This document shows positions 18,694 to 27,484 of a DNA stretch of 64,000 nucleotides, in pieces. Source of the stretch: Pedobacter sp. HDW13. GTDB taxonomy: Bacteria > Bacteroidota > Bacteroidia > Sphingobacteriales > Sphingobacteriaceae. The notes under the pieces were generated by a model. The model saw only the letters and a program-made list of their open reading frames with translations. It did no database searches and was not told the DNA's origin. Location: the NCBI RefSeq assembly GCF_011303555.1, contig NZ_CP049868.1:992001-1056000 (forward strand), in the 5' to 3' direction. The stretch's first letter is position 1; every line of letters starts with the position of its first letter. The position numbers and the translations under genes are program-made.

Positions 18694-19043
18694 ATTTTTC
18701 TTGAGATTGAGCAAAGGTAAAAAAATGAGATAAAAGGAGATAAATTATTTATACTTAGTAGATAAGTTGGTTAATTGTTTAAACTGGTTAATTGTTAACT
18801 GCAAACTGCTTAACTGGATCAGGTTAACAGTTTAAATTGTATAAATTAGTTAATTGTAAGTTGCAAACTGTTAATTGCGAATTGCTAACTGTTAACTGCA
18901 AACTGCTTATCTGGACTGATAAACATTCAAACCTTTCAACTTTAAAACATTCCAACAATAAAGTATTCCAATCTTAAAACATTCCAACTTTAAAACTTAA
19001 AATTTATACATTTACTATAATTAGCGTACAACCAAATAAACCA
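18694..19043. repeat. Intergenic degenerate-repeat island (TTAACTGCAAACTG type)
   Basis: These 350 bases lie between diverging genes. From about 18765 to 18920 they consist of variants of GTTAATTG and GTTAACTGCAAACTG. Two 25-base copies, 18794-18818 and 18891-18915, differ at one position. From 18921 to about 19000 a second vocabulary, AAAACATTCCAACTTT, repeats about four times. No gene, no regular spacing and no CRISPR structure. The promoters of both flanking genes must lie within or beside it. Confidence 0.75.
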
Positions 19044-19604
19044 ATGACTCCTTTTGAGCCTGAAAATTCTGATGATCTACTTAACCGTCTAAAATTGGGC
19101 GACAAGCAGGCTTACGAAAGAGTTTATTTCACTTACAGTAAAGAATTATTACTGGCAGCCTATAAAAAAACAGGTGATAAGGTAATTGCCGAAGAGCTGG
19201 TTCAAAACATTTTTATTTCGCTTTGGGAAAAACGAGAGGAAGCCAAAATCAATAACCTGCAGGCGTATTTGTTCGGAGCTTTAAAACTAAGTGTGATTAA
19301 CCACATCAGAAGTTTGGTTATGGAAAATAAGTATGTGCAATACCAAAGCCTTACCTATACCGAAGATCATCAGGATACCGCTAATTTGGTCGACCTTCAC
19401 GACCTTTCGGCCATTATCGAACAAGGTATCAATTCGCTCCCCGAAAAAACACAGGAAGTTTTCAGGCTCAGCCGCTACCAGCATCAATCTACCAAAGATA
19501 TTTCTACTGGTTTAAACATCTCAGAAAAAGCTGTAGAATACCACATTACCCGCTCAATTAAAAGAATAAAAGAATACATCAAAAACTTTTACATCTTTTT
19601 ATAA
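19044..19604 (+). CDS. ECF RNA polymerase sigma factor
   Basis: This 186-residue protein has sigma-70 region 2 at about 22-88 (AEELVQNIFISLWEKREEAKINNLQAYLF) and region 4 at about 120-178 (LPEKTQEVFRLSRYQHQSTKDIS...ISEKAVEYHITRSIKRIK). This is the Bacteroidota RpoE-like subgroup linked to FecR/TonB-receptor systems. The FecR anti-sigma gene begins 106 bases downstream and the STN-domain receptor follows, forming the standard cell-surface signalling trio. It probably directs transcription of the receptor and perhaps of the oxidative cluster beyond it. Confidence 0.94.
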   Translation: MTPFEPENSDDLLNRLKLGDKQAYERVYFTYSKELLLAAYKKTGDKVIAEELVQNIFISLWEKREEAKINNLQAYLFGALKLSVINHIRSLVMENKYVQYQSLTYTEDHQDTANLVDLHDLSAIIEQGINSLPEKTQEVFRLSRYQHQSTKDISTGLNISEKAVEYHITRSIKRIKEYIKNFYIFL

Positions 19605-19710
19605 CTGATTAACAGATAATTACAATTTATTTCATCTTTTTTCTCTTCCAGCTTTAGGGCTTCGCCTCCTTTGTGTTACTTGTATAGTATAAAGCCAAAT
19701 ATTCTTTCTT

Positions 19711-20733
19711 ATGGATCAGAAATCATTCTACGATTTATTAAGCCGTTACGAAAACGGAAATTGTACCGAAGCCGAAAAGCTTTGGATTGATAAATGGTAC
19801 CATAACATCAATAACAAGAATTTTAAAGATTTGTCTTCAACTGCACTCGATGAAATGCAGGCGAACACCTGGCTCAACATCAACAACATTGAGCAGCAAC
19901 CAAAAACAACCTTAAAAATTAAAAAGCTATGGCCAAAGCTGGCTATTGCCGCATCAATAGCCATTGCCTTTTTAATTGGAGGTTTATATTTTGCCCGTTA
20001 CAATCCTGCTGAGCAAGCATTCATTAGCGAAAACAGCGAATTGAACTTAGTCAGCAAAACCAATGATACTGATCGTCCCATCATTATATCGCTTAGCGAT
20101 TCAAGTACAGTAACACTTAAACCGCAGGCCAATATTCTTTATCCAAAGGTTTTTGCTGCCGGTAAAAGAACGGTTTATTTAAAAGGAACCGCTTTCTTTT
20201 CGGTAAGCAAAAACCCTAACAGACCTTTTTATGTGTACAATCAAAAACTGGTTGTGCGTGTGCTGGGTACCAGCTTTTGGGTAAAATCATCGACGGATAA
20301 AATGCCTGCCCAGGTTGCGGTAAGAACCGGAAAAGTTCAGGTTCAGGAAAACGCAAAAAGTTCTCTTTTTGGTTTCACCGCACAAAAACTGGCTAAGCCG
20401 ATTTTACTTACACCCAACCAGAAAGGAATTTTTGCCGATCATAATTTAAAGAAAACCTTAGTAAGTAAACCTATTCCTTTGGCCGAGGCCTACAATGTGC
20501 CTACAAGTTTGAGTTATAACTTTAAAGAAGAAAGTGTTAAAGATATTTTCAAAACCTTATCTGAGGCTTACGGAATTGACATAAAATCTGATAACGAGCA
20601 GATTTCCAATTACACTTTTACAGGAGATTTAAGTAAAAAAGGGCTTTATGAGCAGCTCGACCTTATTTGCGGAACCATATCAAGCAAATATTATATCCAG
20701 GGAACCAGTATAGTGGTTTCGAATAAAAACTAA
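19711..20733 (+). CDS. FecR-family anti-sigma factor
   Basis: This 340-residue inner-membrane protein has a cytoplasmic N-terminal part (about 1-70), one membrane segment at about 75-93 (LAIAASIAIAFLIGGLYFA), a periplasmic FecR domain at about 115-215 (DSSTVTLKPQANILYP..., VRVLGTSFWV), and a C-terminal DUF4974 domain at about 268-338. The architecture is that of Bacteroidota FecR regulators, which hold the ECF sigma factor until the TonB receptor reports bound ligand through its STN domain. It sits between its sigma gene and its receptor gene. Confidence 0.94.
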   Translation: MDQKSFYDLLSRYENGNCTEAEKLWIDKWYHNINNKNFKDLSSTALDEMQANTWLNINNIEQQPKTTLKIKKLWPKLAIAASIAIAFLIGGLYFARYNPAEQAFISENSELNLVSKTNDTDRPIIISLSDSSTVTLKPQANILYPKVFAAGKRTVYLKGTAFFSVSKNPNRPFYVYNQKLVVRVLGTSFWVKSSTDKMPAQVAVRTGKVQVQENAKSSLFGFTAQKLAKPILLTPNQKGIFADHNLKKTLVSKPIPLAEAYNVPTSLSYNFKEESVKDIFKTLSEAYGIDIKSDNEQISNYTFTGDLSKKGLYEQLDLICGTISSKYYIQGTSIVVSNKN

Positions 20734-20926
20734 CCAAAATATAAAAACGATGAACAAGAACCACAACACCAACAGCCCGTAACCGCGGCCCGATTTTCCA
20801 TAATATTTTTCTAAAAAACAAAGCCGACAATGTGGGGCATTGCCGGCGAGCTAAATACAAAGAAATGTATTCATGGTATTCCTATGTCCAATAAATCCAA
20901 TCATTTAATGAACAATAACCAAATTT
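20734..20926 (+). promoter_or_regulatory. Leader region of the STN-receptor gene with hairpin and mini-ORFs
   Basis: A 10-bp stem with one mismatch (20823-20832 with 20838-20847, loop TGGGG) stands about 80 bases before the receptor start. Two very short open frames are present: 20750-20782, encoding MNKNHNTNSP, and 20865-20894, encoding MYSWYSYVQ. The hairpin is the only G/C-rich element in the gap and has no T-run, so it is not an ordinary terminator. It may be an attenuator or RNA-protein site. The roles are unproven. Confidence 0.4.
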
Positions 20927-23857
20927 ATGAAAAAAAATCAACTTATTTCGCTGGCGATATATGCAATGAGAGTTTCGATTTACCAAATACTTGCAATAGT
21001 AATTTTTACCTGTGCTGCATTCGCTAAAAATGTAGGCGCCCAGGAATTCCTGAATAAACCTATTTCGATCAAAGCCGATCAAACAGATATTAAAACCATT
21101 ATCGAAAAAACCGAGTTGCTTGCAAATGTAAAGTTTGTGTACAGCCCTCAATTAATCAACTCTGACAGGAAAATTTCTGTCAACGTAGTTAACCAAAAAC
21201 TTAAGTACTTTCTTGAGAATTCGCTAAAACGTTATGACGTGGGATATAGGATAGTTAAAGATCAGATTCTGCTCTATTCTATTCCCGCCAATAACAACCT
21301 GGCATTATTAAAGGCTTTTGAAGGTATAGTTACCGGTAAAGTTACCGACAGCAAAGGTAACGCCATCCCTGGAGTATCGGTTACCGTAAAAGGGAAAAGC
21401 ATTGGTACCACAACTGATGAGAATGGTGCTTTTGCATTAAAAGGCCTCACCGTTGATAGCCGCGTACTGGTGGTAAGATATGTAGGTTATATATCTAAAG
21501 AAGTAAACCTATCTGCAGGCAATGCCGATGAAAACCTGAACATCAGTTTATCAGAAGATAACCTGCAGTTGGAAAGTGTGATGGTAACTGGCGGTAACCC
21601 GAAGAAAAAACTGGAAAGTAGCGTGGCCCTTACTTCAGTAAGCAATAAGGATATTACCAACAGGGCACCTTTAAACAGTACTGATTTGTTAAAAGCAATA
21701 CCGGGTTTAACAGTAGAAAGTACAGGTGGCGATGGTCCGGGCAACGTTTGGGTAAGGGGGTTTCCACAGCAAGGCGGTTATATTTTCCTGGGCATTCAGG
21801 AAGATGGACTACCCCTTTTGCCAACAGGCTTCAACACCAACCCATCTGTAGATCAATATTATAAAACAGATTTAACCATTCAGAATATCGAAGCGGTAAG
21901 AGGTGGTAATGCTTCTATTATTCAGGCCAATACCCCAGGCGCAGTGGTTAACAACCTCAGCTACGTTGGTGCCGATAAACAATATGGCCAGTTTAAATTC
22001 ACCACAGGGTTTTCGCAGGGTTTATATCGCTTTGATGGAAATACAGGGGGAAAAATAAACGACCAGATTAAATACAACATCGGTGGTTTTTTCCGTACCG
22101 ATAATGGCGTAGTAGATCAGGGTTTTAATCCGGCCAACCAGGGTGGGCAAATTAAAGGCAACATGACTTTTAATTTTAAAAACCATAAAGGCTTTATCCG
22201 TGTGTATGGTAAATACCTGAACGATAAAGTTCAGTTTTTGTTAACCAGTTACTACCCTTACGATGGTACTGGCAAACCAACTACTTACCGCGATTACGAT
22301 ATGGCTTCACAATCTATCGTTCCACTTCAAACCGAATGGAGTTACAATGATCCGGCAACCGGCAATCACAATTTTAGTTTGACAGATGGTATCCATACCA
22401 AATTAGGATCAGTTGGTTTTCAGTTCAACTACCTGACAGATGGGGGCTGGCAGATTGTTAACAATTTCCGTTACCAAAATACCCATACCAATTCTACTTA
22501 TACCGTTCCGGCCGGAATTGCAGCAAGAACTGCAACAACCCCCTATTATTATCCGGGTGGTACCGTAGCACCATTTGTTACCGGCGATTATGTAATTACT
22601 TCATCGGCCAATGGTCAAATCAATAGTGATGTGCAGATTGTAAATTACTTGGATCTAAAGAAAACTATTAAAAACCATAGTTTAGGTATAGGTGCAGGTA
22701 TTCATCAGTATAACCGCGATGATTTGCGCTATGCTTTCCGCTCGTTCTCAGAATTTAAAGAGCATCCGAGCATCTTATTACAATCGCCAACTGCTGGTGA
22801 ACGAACAATCCAAACCAAAAACACTTTTATTGGCGATACCAGAACATTATCTGCCTATGTTAGTGATGAGATTAAAATTTCGGAGCAGTGGCGTTTAGAT
22901 ATCGGTGCAAGGATCGATAACCAGAACGTAAAAGGCGACAGACCATATTATGCTTTAAATGCAAACGGTACGGTAAACACAACTGCAGCCGCCACCGCAA
23001 CAATATTAGGCTATACCGCTTACGATGAAACCTTAACCAACTGGTCGGCCTCTTTGGGTGCAAACTATAAAATAAACAATACCGCAAGTATTTTTGCAAG
23101 AGCTACAAAAGCTTATAATGCGCCTAACATTGGCGATTATAATGCAGCAGCCTATAATGCGGCGAATATCAAAAAACGCCCTGTTTATTTAGGCGAAGTT
23201 GGTTTTAAATATGCCAAAAACAACCTGGCTATTTTTGCTTCAGGAAGTTACTCGGCCATTAAAAATGTATCTTTAACCATCAATGTGCCAACAACAGCAG
23301 CAGGTACCCAGGCTTTAGTGGCTTTTGGCTCTACCCGTACCTGGAGTGCCGAATATGAAGTATCATACAAAATTGCCAAACCATTAAGCTTACGCTTAAC
23401 CGGAACACTACAGGATTCTAAATACACTGATTACGAAGCATCAACCAAAGGAAATGCAGCGGTACTGGCCGAATTCGGAGATCGTGTTTACAGTTTTACC
23501 GGTAAAAGAACCGAACGTGTTCCGGTTTTAAATACTGAGCTTGGCGCCAATTACGATTATAAAAACTTTAACTTATATGTAGCTGCAAATTATGTAGGCA
23601 GTCGTTTCACCTCGCCAAGCGATAGCTACAGGCTACCTGCCTATGTGGTAATGAAAGCAGGCGCAGGTTATAATTTCACTAAAAAGATTTCAGTAAGATT
23701 TTGGGCAGACAACTTGTTAAATGCAAAAGTGCTGACAGAGGGCGATGTTCGCGGAGACCAATTCAGAGATTTCTCGACCGTAACCCCTGGCACATTAATG
23801 ATTGGCAGAACATTACTTCAACGTACTTTCTGGGGATCATTGGCTTATTCATTCTAA
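20927..23857 (+). CDS. TonB-dependent receptor with STN domain
   Basis: This 976-residue outer-membrane receptor has a long signal region ending near NVGAQ (39), an STN (secretin/TonB short N-terminal) domain at about 45-118, a carboxypeptidase-D-like domain at about 132-205 (VTGKVTDSKGNAIPGVSVTVKG), a plug at about 220-335, and a barrel ending in F (GSLAYSF). The STN domain ties it to the preceding sigma/FecR pair. No SusD gene follows. This and its FecA-like form suggest a small ligand rather than a long glycan. The next gene begins the oxidative sugar cluster, so a glycoside or keto-sugar is a reasonable cargo; siderophore uptake is the main alternative. Confidence 0.92.
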   Translation: MKKNQLISLAIYAMRVSIYQILAIVIFTCAAFAKNVGAQEFLNKPISIKADQTDIKTIIEKTELLANVKFVYSPQLINSDRKISVNVVNQKLKYFLENSLKRYDVGYRIVKDQILLYSIPANNNLALLKAFEGIVTGKVTDSKGNAIPGVSVTVKGKSIGTTTDENGAFALKGLTVDSRVLVVRYVGYISKEVNLSAGNADENLNISLSEDNLQLESVMVTGGNPKKKLESSVALTSVSNKDITNRAPLNSTDLLKAIPGLTVESTGGDGPGNVWVRGFPQQGGYIFLGIQEDGLPLLPTGFNTNPSVDQYYKTDLTIQNIEAVRGGNASIIQANTPGAVVNNLSYVGADKQYGQFKFTTGFSQGLYRFDGNTGGKINDQIKYNIGGFFRTDNGVVDQGFNPANQGGQIKGNMTFNFKNHKGFIRVYGKYLNDKVQFLLTSYYPYDGTGKPTTYRDYDMASQSIVPLQTEWSYNDPATGNHNFSLTDGIHTKLGSVGFQFNYLTDGGWQIVNNFRYQNTHTNSTYTVPAGIAARTATTPYYYPGGTVAPFVTGDYVITSSANGQINSDVQIVNYLDLKKTIKNHSLGIGAGIHQYNRDDLRYAFRSFSEFKEHPSILLQSPTAGERTIQTKNTFIGDTRTLSAYVSDEIKISEQWRLDIGARIDNQNVKGDRPYYALNANGTVNTTAAATATILGYTAYDETLTNWSASLGANYKINNTASIFARATKAYNAPNIGDYNAAAYNAANIKKRPVYLGEVGFKYAKNNLAIFASGSYSAIKNVSLTINVPTTAAGTQALVAFGSTRTWSAEYEVSYKIAKPLSLRLTGTLQDSKYTDYEASTKGNAAVLAEFGDRVYSFTGKRTERVPVLNTELGANYDYKNFNLYVAANYVGSRFTSPSDSYRLPAYVVMKAGAGYNFTKKISVRFWADNLLNAKVLTEGDVRGDQFRDFSTVTPGTLMIGRTLLQRTFWGSLAYSF

Positions 23858-23862
23858 CAAAT

Positions 23863-23888
23863 AAAACCGGAGTTTACGCTCCGGTTTT
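23863..23888 (+). terminator. Terminator after the TonB receptor gene
   Basis: AAAACCGGAG (23863-23872) pairs perfectly with CTCCGGTTTT (23879-23888), followed by two more T. It separates the sigma/FecR/receptor unit from the oxidative cluster, unless read-through occurs. Confidence 0.9.
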
Positions 23889-23905
23889 TTTAATTCTAAT
23901 ACATC

Positions 23906-24811
23906 ATGACAACAAGAAGATCATTTTTACAAAAGGTAAGTTTAGCTGGTGCAGCAGCCTTTTTAAGTCCATCAATTATTACATCGGCTTTAGCCCAACC
24001 CACAAAACTTTCGAAAATCGGCATCGGCCTGTTTACCTTACGTGAACAGTTAACTGCCGACGTTAAAGCAACAATAGCACAAGTAGCTCGCATCGGTTAT
24101 AATCAGGTAGAAACTTATTATGGCTATCCCGGCAAATATGAAGTAAAAGGCTTTTGGGGTTTAGAAGCCAGAGATTTTAATGAACTACTAAAAGCCAATG
24201 GACTCACATCGCCAAGCGGGCATTACAATGTAACCGAATTTCTTTCTACCAGCGACGACAAAGTATTAAAATCGCACATCGAAACCGCAGCGACAGTTGG
24301 CCAGAAATATTTTGTTATCCCTGCCTTACCAACAGATATCAGGGCAAATGGTACATTAGATGATTACAAGCGTATGGCAGCAAAGTTTAACCAGGCTGCA
24401 GAGCTTTGCCAAAAATCGGGTTTAAAATTAGCCTACCACAACCACAACTTCGAGTTTAAAGATCAGGGAAATGGTCTTACAGGCTATGATATTTTATTAA
24501 ATGAAACTGAAGCCAAACTTGTAGGTTTCGAGCTCGATATCTTCTGGGCAGTTAACGCAGGCTTGAACCCTGTTGATATGTTTAAGAAAAATCCAGGCCG
24601 TTATAAAATGTTTCATGTTAAGGATATGGACAAAGAAGATAAGGCCGTATTTACCGAAGTAGGCTCGGGCAGAATAGATTTTAAACCCATTTTTACAGCT
24701 TCAAAACTGGCCGGTGTAGATTATATTTTCACAGAACAAGACCTGATTAAAAAGCCGCCTTTTGAAAGTATTACAGAAAGCTACAATTACATTAAAAAGA
24801 ACCTGCTTTAA
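23906..24811 (+). CDS. Tat-exported sugar phosphate isomerase/epimerase-like TIM barrel (paralogue A)
   Basis: This 301-residue protein has a Tat-type signal (TTRRSFLQK, then a hydrophobic stretch to ALAQ, 31). The rest is a xylose-isomerase-like/AP-endonuclease-2 TIM barrel: IGIGLFTLREQL, VETYYGYPG, SGHYNVTEF, LAYHNHNFEF, FELDIFW, MFHVKDMD and FTEQD. Metal-binding His, Asp and Glu residues in these motifs appear intact. It is a paralogue of the genes at 34696 and 35583. With a Tat signal, its substrate is unlikely to be a sugar phosphate; a keto-glycoside or hydroxyglycal intermediate in the periplasm fits better. Confidence 0.85.
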   Translation: MTTRRSFLQKVSLAGAAAFLSPSIITSALAQPTKLSKIGIGLFTLREQLTADVKATIAQVARIGYNQVETYYGYPGKYEVKGFWGLEARDFNELLKANGLTSPSGHYNVTEFLSTSDDKVLKSHIETAATVGQKYFVIPALPTDIRANGTLDDYKRMAAKFNQAAELCQKSGLKLAYHNHNFEFKDQGNGLTGYDILLNETEAKLVGFELDIFWAVNAGLNPVDMFKKNPGRYKMFHVKDMDKEDKAVFTEVGSGRIDFKPIFTASKLAGVDYIFTEQDLIKKPPFESITESYNYIKKNLL

Positions 24812-25092
24812 ACCCAAAATTTCTGCCGAAATAAAGGCTGTTAACGATTTACTGGTAAATAAGACATTCAATCACACTAAATGTACTTTTTACACCAAGT
24901 AAATTAAGCACAAAAACAGGCTTTAATTAGCATTAAACAAACAAAATCCATATTATTTAGAATAATTATTCGGAGTAACAATAGCGTTGCGTATCAATAA
25001 TTTAACGGTGTAACCTTAACGTTTCCATTATATTTTTTCTAATATTACTCATTCAACACATAACATAACCAATATATAAAACCATAAATACG
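24812..25092. other. Intergenic region before the dehydrogenase operon
   Basis: These 281 bases carry no gene. They are very AT-rich and probably hold the promoter of the following GMC-dehydrogenase operon. I see no TAnnTTTG element, strong hairpin or repeat family member. Confidence 0.5.
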
Positions 25093-25677
25093 ATGCATAG
25101 AAGAGAAGCACTCAAAAACGTTGCATTTTTGCTGGGAGGAGCAATCTCAGCAAGTACAATGGGCGTTTTATTTGAAAGTTTTACGCTCCCGGAAAACGAA
25201 AAAAACTTCGTACAGTATTCTATTGAGGATGAGAAGATTTTTGCTGAATTTGCTGATATCATTGTTCCAACTACCCAGTCATCTGCCGGTGCCAAAGCTG
25301 CCGGATTAGGTAAATTTATACCAATGATGATGAAAGACTGTTATCCTGCTGCCATGCAAACTTCATTCGCAAATGGATTTAAAGCCCTTCAGGCTAAATC
25401 GATGAAAGATTTCGGAAAAAGTTACATCACCTTAACCCTTGCCGACCGCAAAAAGTTAATGACCGATTTAAGAACCATCGCCATTGCACAGAAAGAAACT
25501 AAATCAGAGGAGAACAAAGATTTAGCTTATTTCTTCATTACCGCACGCGATTTAACTTTGCTAGGTTATTACTCATCCGAAATTGGTTGCACCAAAGCAA
25601 GGGCTTACGTTCTTGTTCCAGGCCGTTATGATGGCAATACTACCTTAAAGCCTGGCCAAAAATCGTGGGCTACCTAA
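25093..25677 (+). CDS. Gluconate 2-dehydrogenase subunit 3-family protein (Tat-exported small subunit)
   Basis: This 194-residue protein begins MHRREALKNVAFLLGGAIS, a twin-arginine-type signal with a short hydrophobic core. The body matches the gluconate_2-dh3 family (FAEFADIIVPTTQSSAGAKAAGLGKFI... and YFFITARDLTLLGYYSSEIG). In this family the small subunit carries the Tat signal and takes the flavoprotein partner along through the membrane. The partner GMC gene starts 24 bases downstream. It is the assembly subunit of a periplasmic sugar dehydrogenase such as glucoside 3-dehydrogenase. Confidence 0.88.
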   Translation: MHRREALKNVAFLLGGAISASTMGVLFESFTLPENEKNFVQYSIEDEKIFAEFADIIVPTTQSSAGAKAAGLGKFIPMMMKDCYPAAMQTSFANGFKALQAKSMKDFGKSYITLTLADRKKLMTDLRTIAIAQKETKSEENKDLAYFFITARDLTLLGYYSSEIGCTKARAYVLVPGRYDGNTTLKPGQKSWAT

Positions 25678-25701
25678 CATCAACTACAACGACAAAACAT
25701 C

Positions 25702-27402
25702 ATGAATTTAAATACAAATTTAAAAGCAGAAAATACTTACGATGCTATTGTTATAGGATCGGGGATTAGTGGCGGCTGGGCTGCAAAAGAACTTACCGAA
25801 AAAGGCTTACGCGTTTTAATGCTCGAAAGAGGGATGAACATTGAGCACATCACGGGTTACGAAACCGCAATGAAAAATCCATGGGATTTTAAACATGCTG
25901 GTAAATTAACTGAAGAGCAAAAACGTACCCACCCGGTACAAAAAAGAGATTACCCTTATCAGGAAGCGAACGAAAAATGGTGGGTAAACGATTTGGAATG
26001 CCCTTATACAGAAGATAAACGTTTCGATTGGTACCGTGGTTTCCATGTGGGCGGTAAATCGCTAATGTGGGGCCGTCAGAGTTACCGTTTAAGCGATCAT
26101 AACTTCGAAGATAACGCAAGGGATGGTCACGGAAGTGACTGGCCGGTTCGTTATGCCGAGCTTTCGCCATGGTACGATTATGCCGAGCGTTTTGCAGGCA
26201 TCAGTGGTTCTAACGAAAACTGGCCTACCTGTCCAGATGGGCAGTTTTTACCACCAATGGATTTAAACATTGTAGAAAAATCGGTAAAAGCACGTATAGA
26301 AGAGCACTATAAAAGAGAGCGGATTATGATGATTGGCCGTGTGGCTAACCTTACCGTTCCGCATAAAGGCCGTGGCAATTGCCAGTACAGAAATTTATGC
26401 AGCCGCGGTTGTCCGTTTGGTGCATATTTCAGTACGCAATCTTCTACCCTGCCTGCTGCTATGGCTACTAAACGTTTAACGTTAAGACCATACTCTATTG
26501 TAAACCACATTATTTACGACAAAGACACCAAAAAAGCTAAAGGTGTAATGGTTATTGATGCACAAACCAACAAAACAATGGAGTTTTATGCCAAAATTGT
26601 TTTTGTTAATGGTTCTACTTTAGGTTCTACTTTTATCTTGTTAAACTCTACTTCTGAGGCGCATCCAAATGGTTTGGGTAATGGCAGCGGTCAGTTAGGG
26701 CACAACTTAATGGATCACCACTTCCGTTGTGGTGCATCCGGCGAAGCTGAAGGTTTCGACGATAAATACACCTATGGCCGTCGTGCAAACGGTATTTATA
26801 TCCCAAGGTATCAAAACATCGGAAACGATAAACGCGATTATTTACGTGGTTTCGGTTATCAGGGTGGTGCAAGTAGAAGTAACTGGCAAAATGATGTAGC
26901 CGAGTTATCGTTCGGTGCAGACCTGAAAGAAAAAATGACCAAACCAGGCAAATGGAGCATGGGCTTGGGCGGTTTCGGAGAGATGTTGCCATATTACGAA
27001 AACAAGGTTTACATTGATAAAACCAAAAAAGATAAATGGGGACAGCCGGTATTGGCCATTGATTGCGAATACAAGGAAAACGAGAAAAAAATGCGTACGG
27101 ACATGATGAACGATGCTGCTGAAATGTTAGAAAAAGCAGGCATGAAAAACATCAAAACCTACGATAATGGTTGCTATCCTGGTATGGCCATTCACGAAAT
27201 GGGTACAGCCAGAATGGGTAACGATCCAAAAACATCGGTGCTTAACAAATGGAACCAGATGCATGAGGTGAATAACGTTTTTGTAACCGATGGATCATGT
27301 ATGCCATCTATCGCATGTCAAAACCCATCATTAACATTTATGGCGCTAACCGCACGTGCTGCAGATTACGCAGTAAAAGAATTAAAGAAAAAGAATATCT
27401 AG
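25702..27402 (+). CDS. GMC-family flavoprotein dehydrogenase, probable glucoside 3-dehydrogenase large subunit
   Basis: This 566-residue flavoprotein has the FAD-binding GSGISGG at 19-25, GMC signatures around FHVGGKSLMWGRQSYR, and the C-terminal active-site segment with H498 in IHEMGTARMG and N541 in CQNPSLT. A CQYRNLCSRGCPFGAYF segment adds four cysteines, as in sugar dehydrogenases of the GMC group that pass electrons to cytochromes. It has no signal of its own and should be exported together with the preceding small subunit. With the cytochrome c at 29796 it makes a complete dehydrogenase. The known enzyme type oxidises the C3 hydroxyl of glucosides; substrate here is inferred from the neighbours. 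Confidence 0.88.
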   Translation: MNLNTNLKAENTYDAIVIGSGISGGWAAKELTEKGLRVLMLERGMNIEHITGYETAMKNPWDFKHAGKLTEEQKRTHPVQKRDYPYQEANEKWWVNDLECPYTEDKRFDWYRGFHVGGKSLMWGRQSYRLSDHNFEDNARDGHGSDWPVRYAELSPWYDYAERFAGISGSNENWPTCPDGQFLPPMDLNIVEKSVKARIEEHYKRERIMMIGRVANLTVPHKGRGNCQYRNLCSRGCPFGAYFSTQSSTLPAAMATKRLTLRPYSIVNHIIYDKDTKKAKGVMVIDAQTNKTMEFYAKIVFVNGSTLGSTFILLNSTSEAHPNGLGNGSGQLGHNLMDHHFRCGASGEAEGFDDKYTYGRRANGIYIPRYQNIGNDKRDYLRGFGYQGGASRSNWQNDVAELSFGADLKEKMTKPGKWSMGLGGFGEMLPYYENKVYIDKTKKDKWGQPVLAIDCEYKENEKKMRTDMMNDAAEMLEKAGMKNIKTYDNGCYPGMAIHEMGTARMGNDPKTSVLNKWNQMHEVNNVFVTDGSCMPSIACQNPSLTFMALTARAADYAVKELKKKNI

Positions 27403-27403
27403 A

Positions 27404-27484
27404 AAGGTTTAAGGTGAAAGGTTTAAGGTATAAGGTTAATATCCCTATACCCTAAGCCATTTACCCTATGCCCTATACCTCAAC
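27404..27484. repeat. Degenerate GGTTTAAGGT / CCCTATACC island
   Basis: The 82-base gap holds AAGGTTTAAGGTGAAAGGTT and related GGTATAAGG words, followed by their near-complements CCCTATACCCTAAGCC and CCCTATGCCCTATACC. The halves can fold into a long imperfect hairpin. Confidence 0.6.

Noticed and set aside
18794..18915. Two near-identical 25-base units suggesting a CRISPR array
   Set aside because: Only two good copies, irregular spacing, intervening sequence made of the same words, no cas genes.
23701..24045. Plus-strand open frame of 114 codons joining receptor end and paralogue A start
   Set aside because: Overlaps two certain genes in another frame and runs through a terminator.
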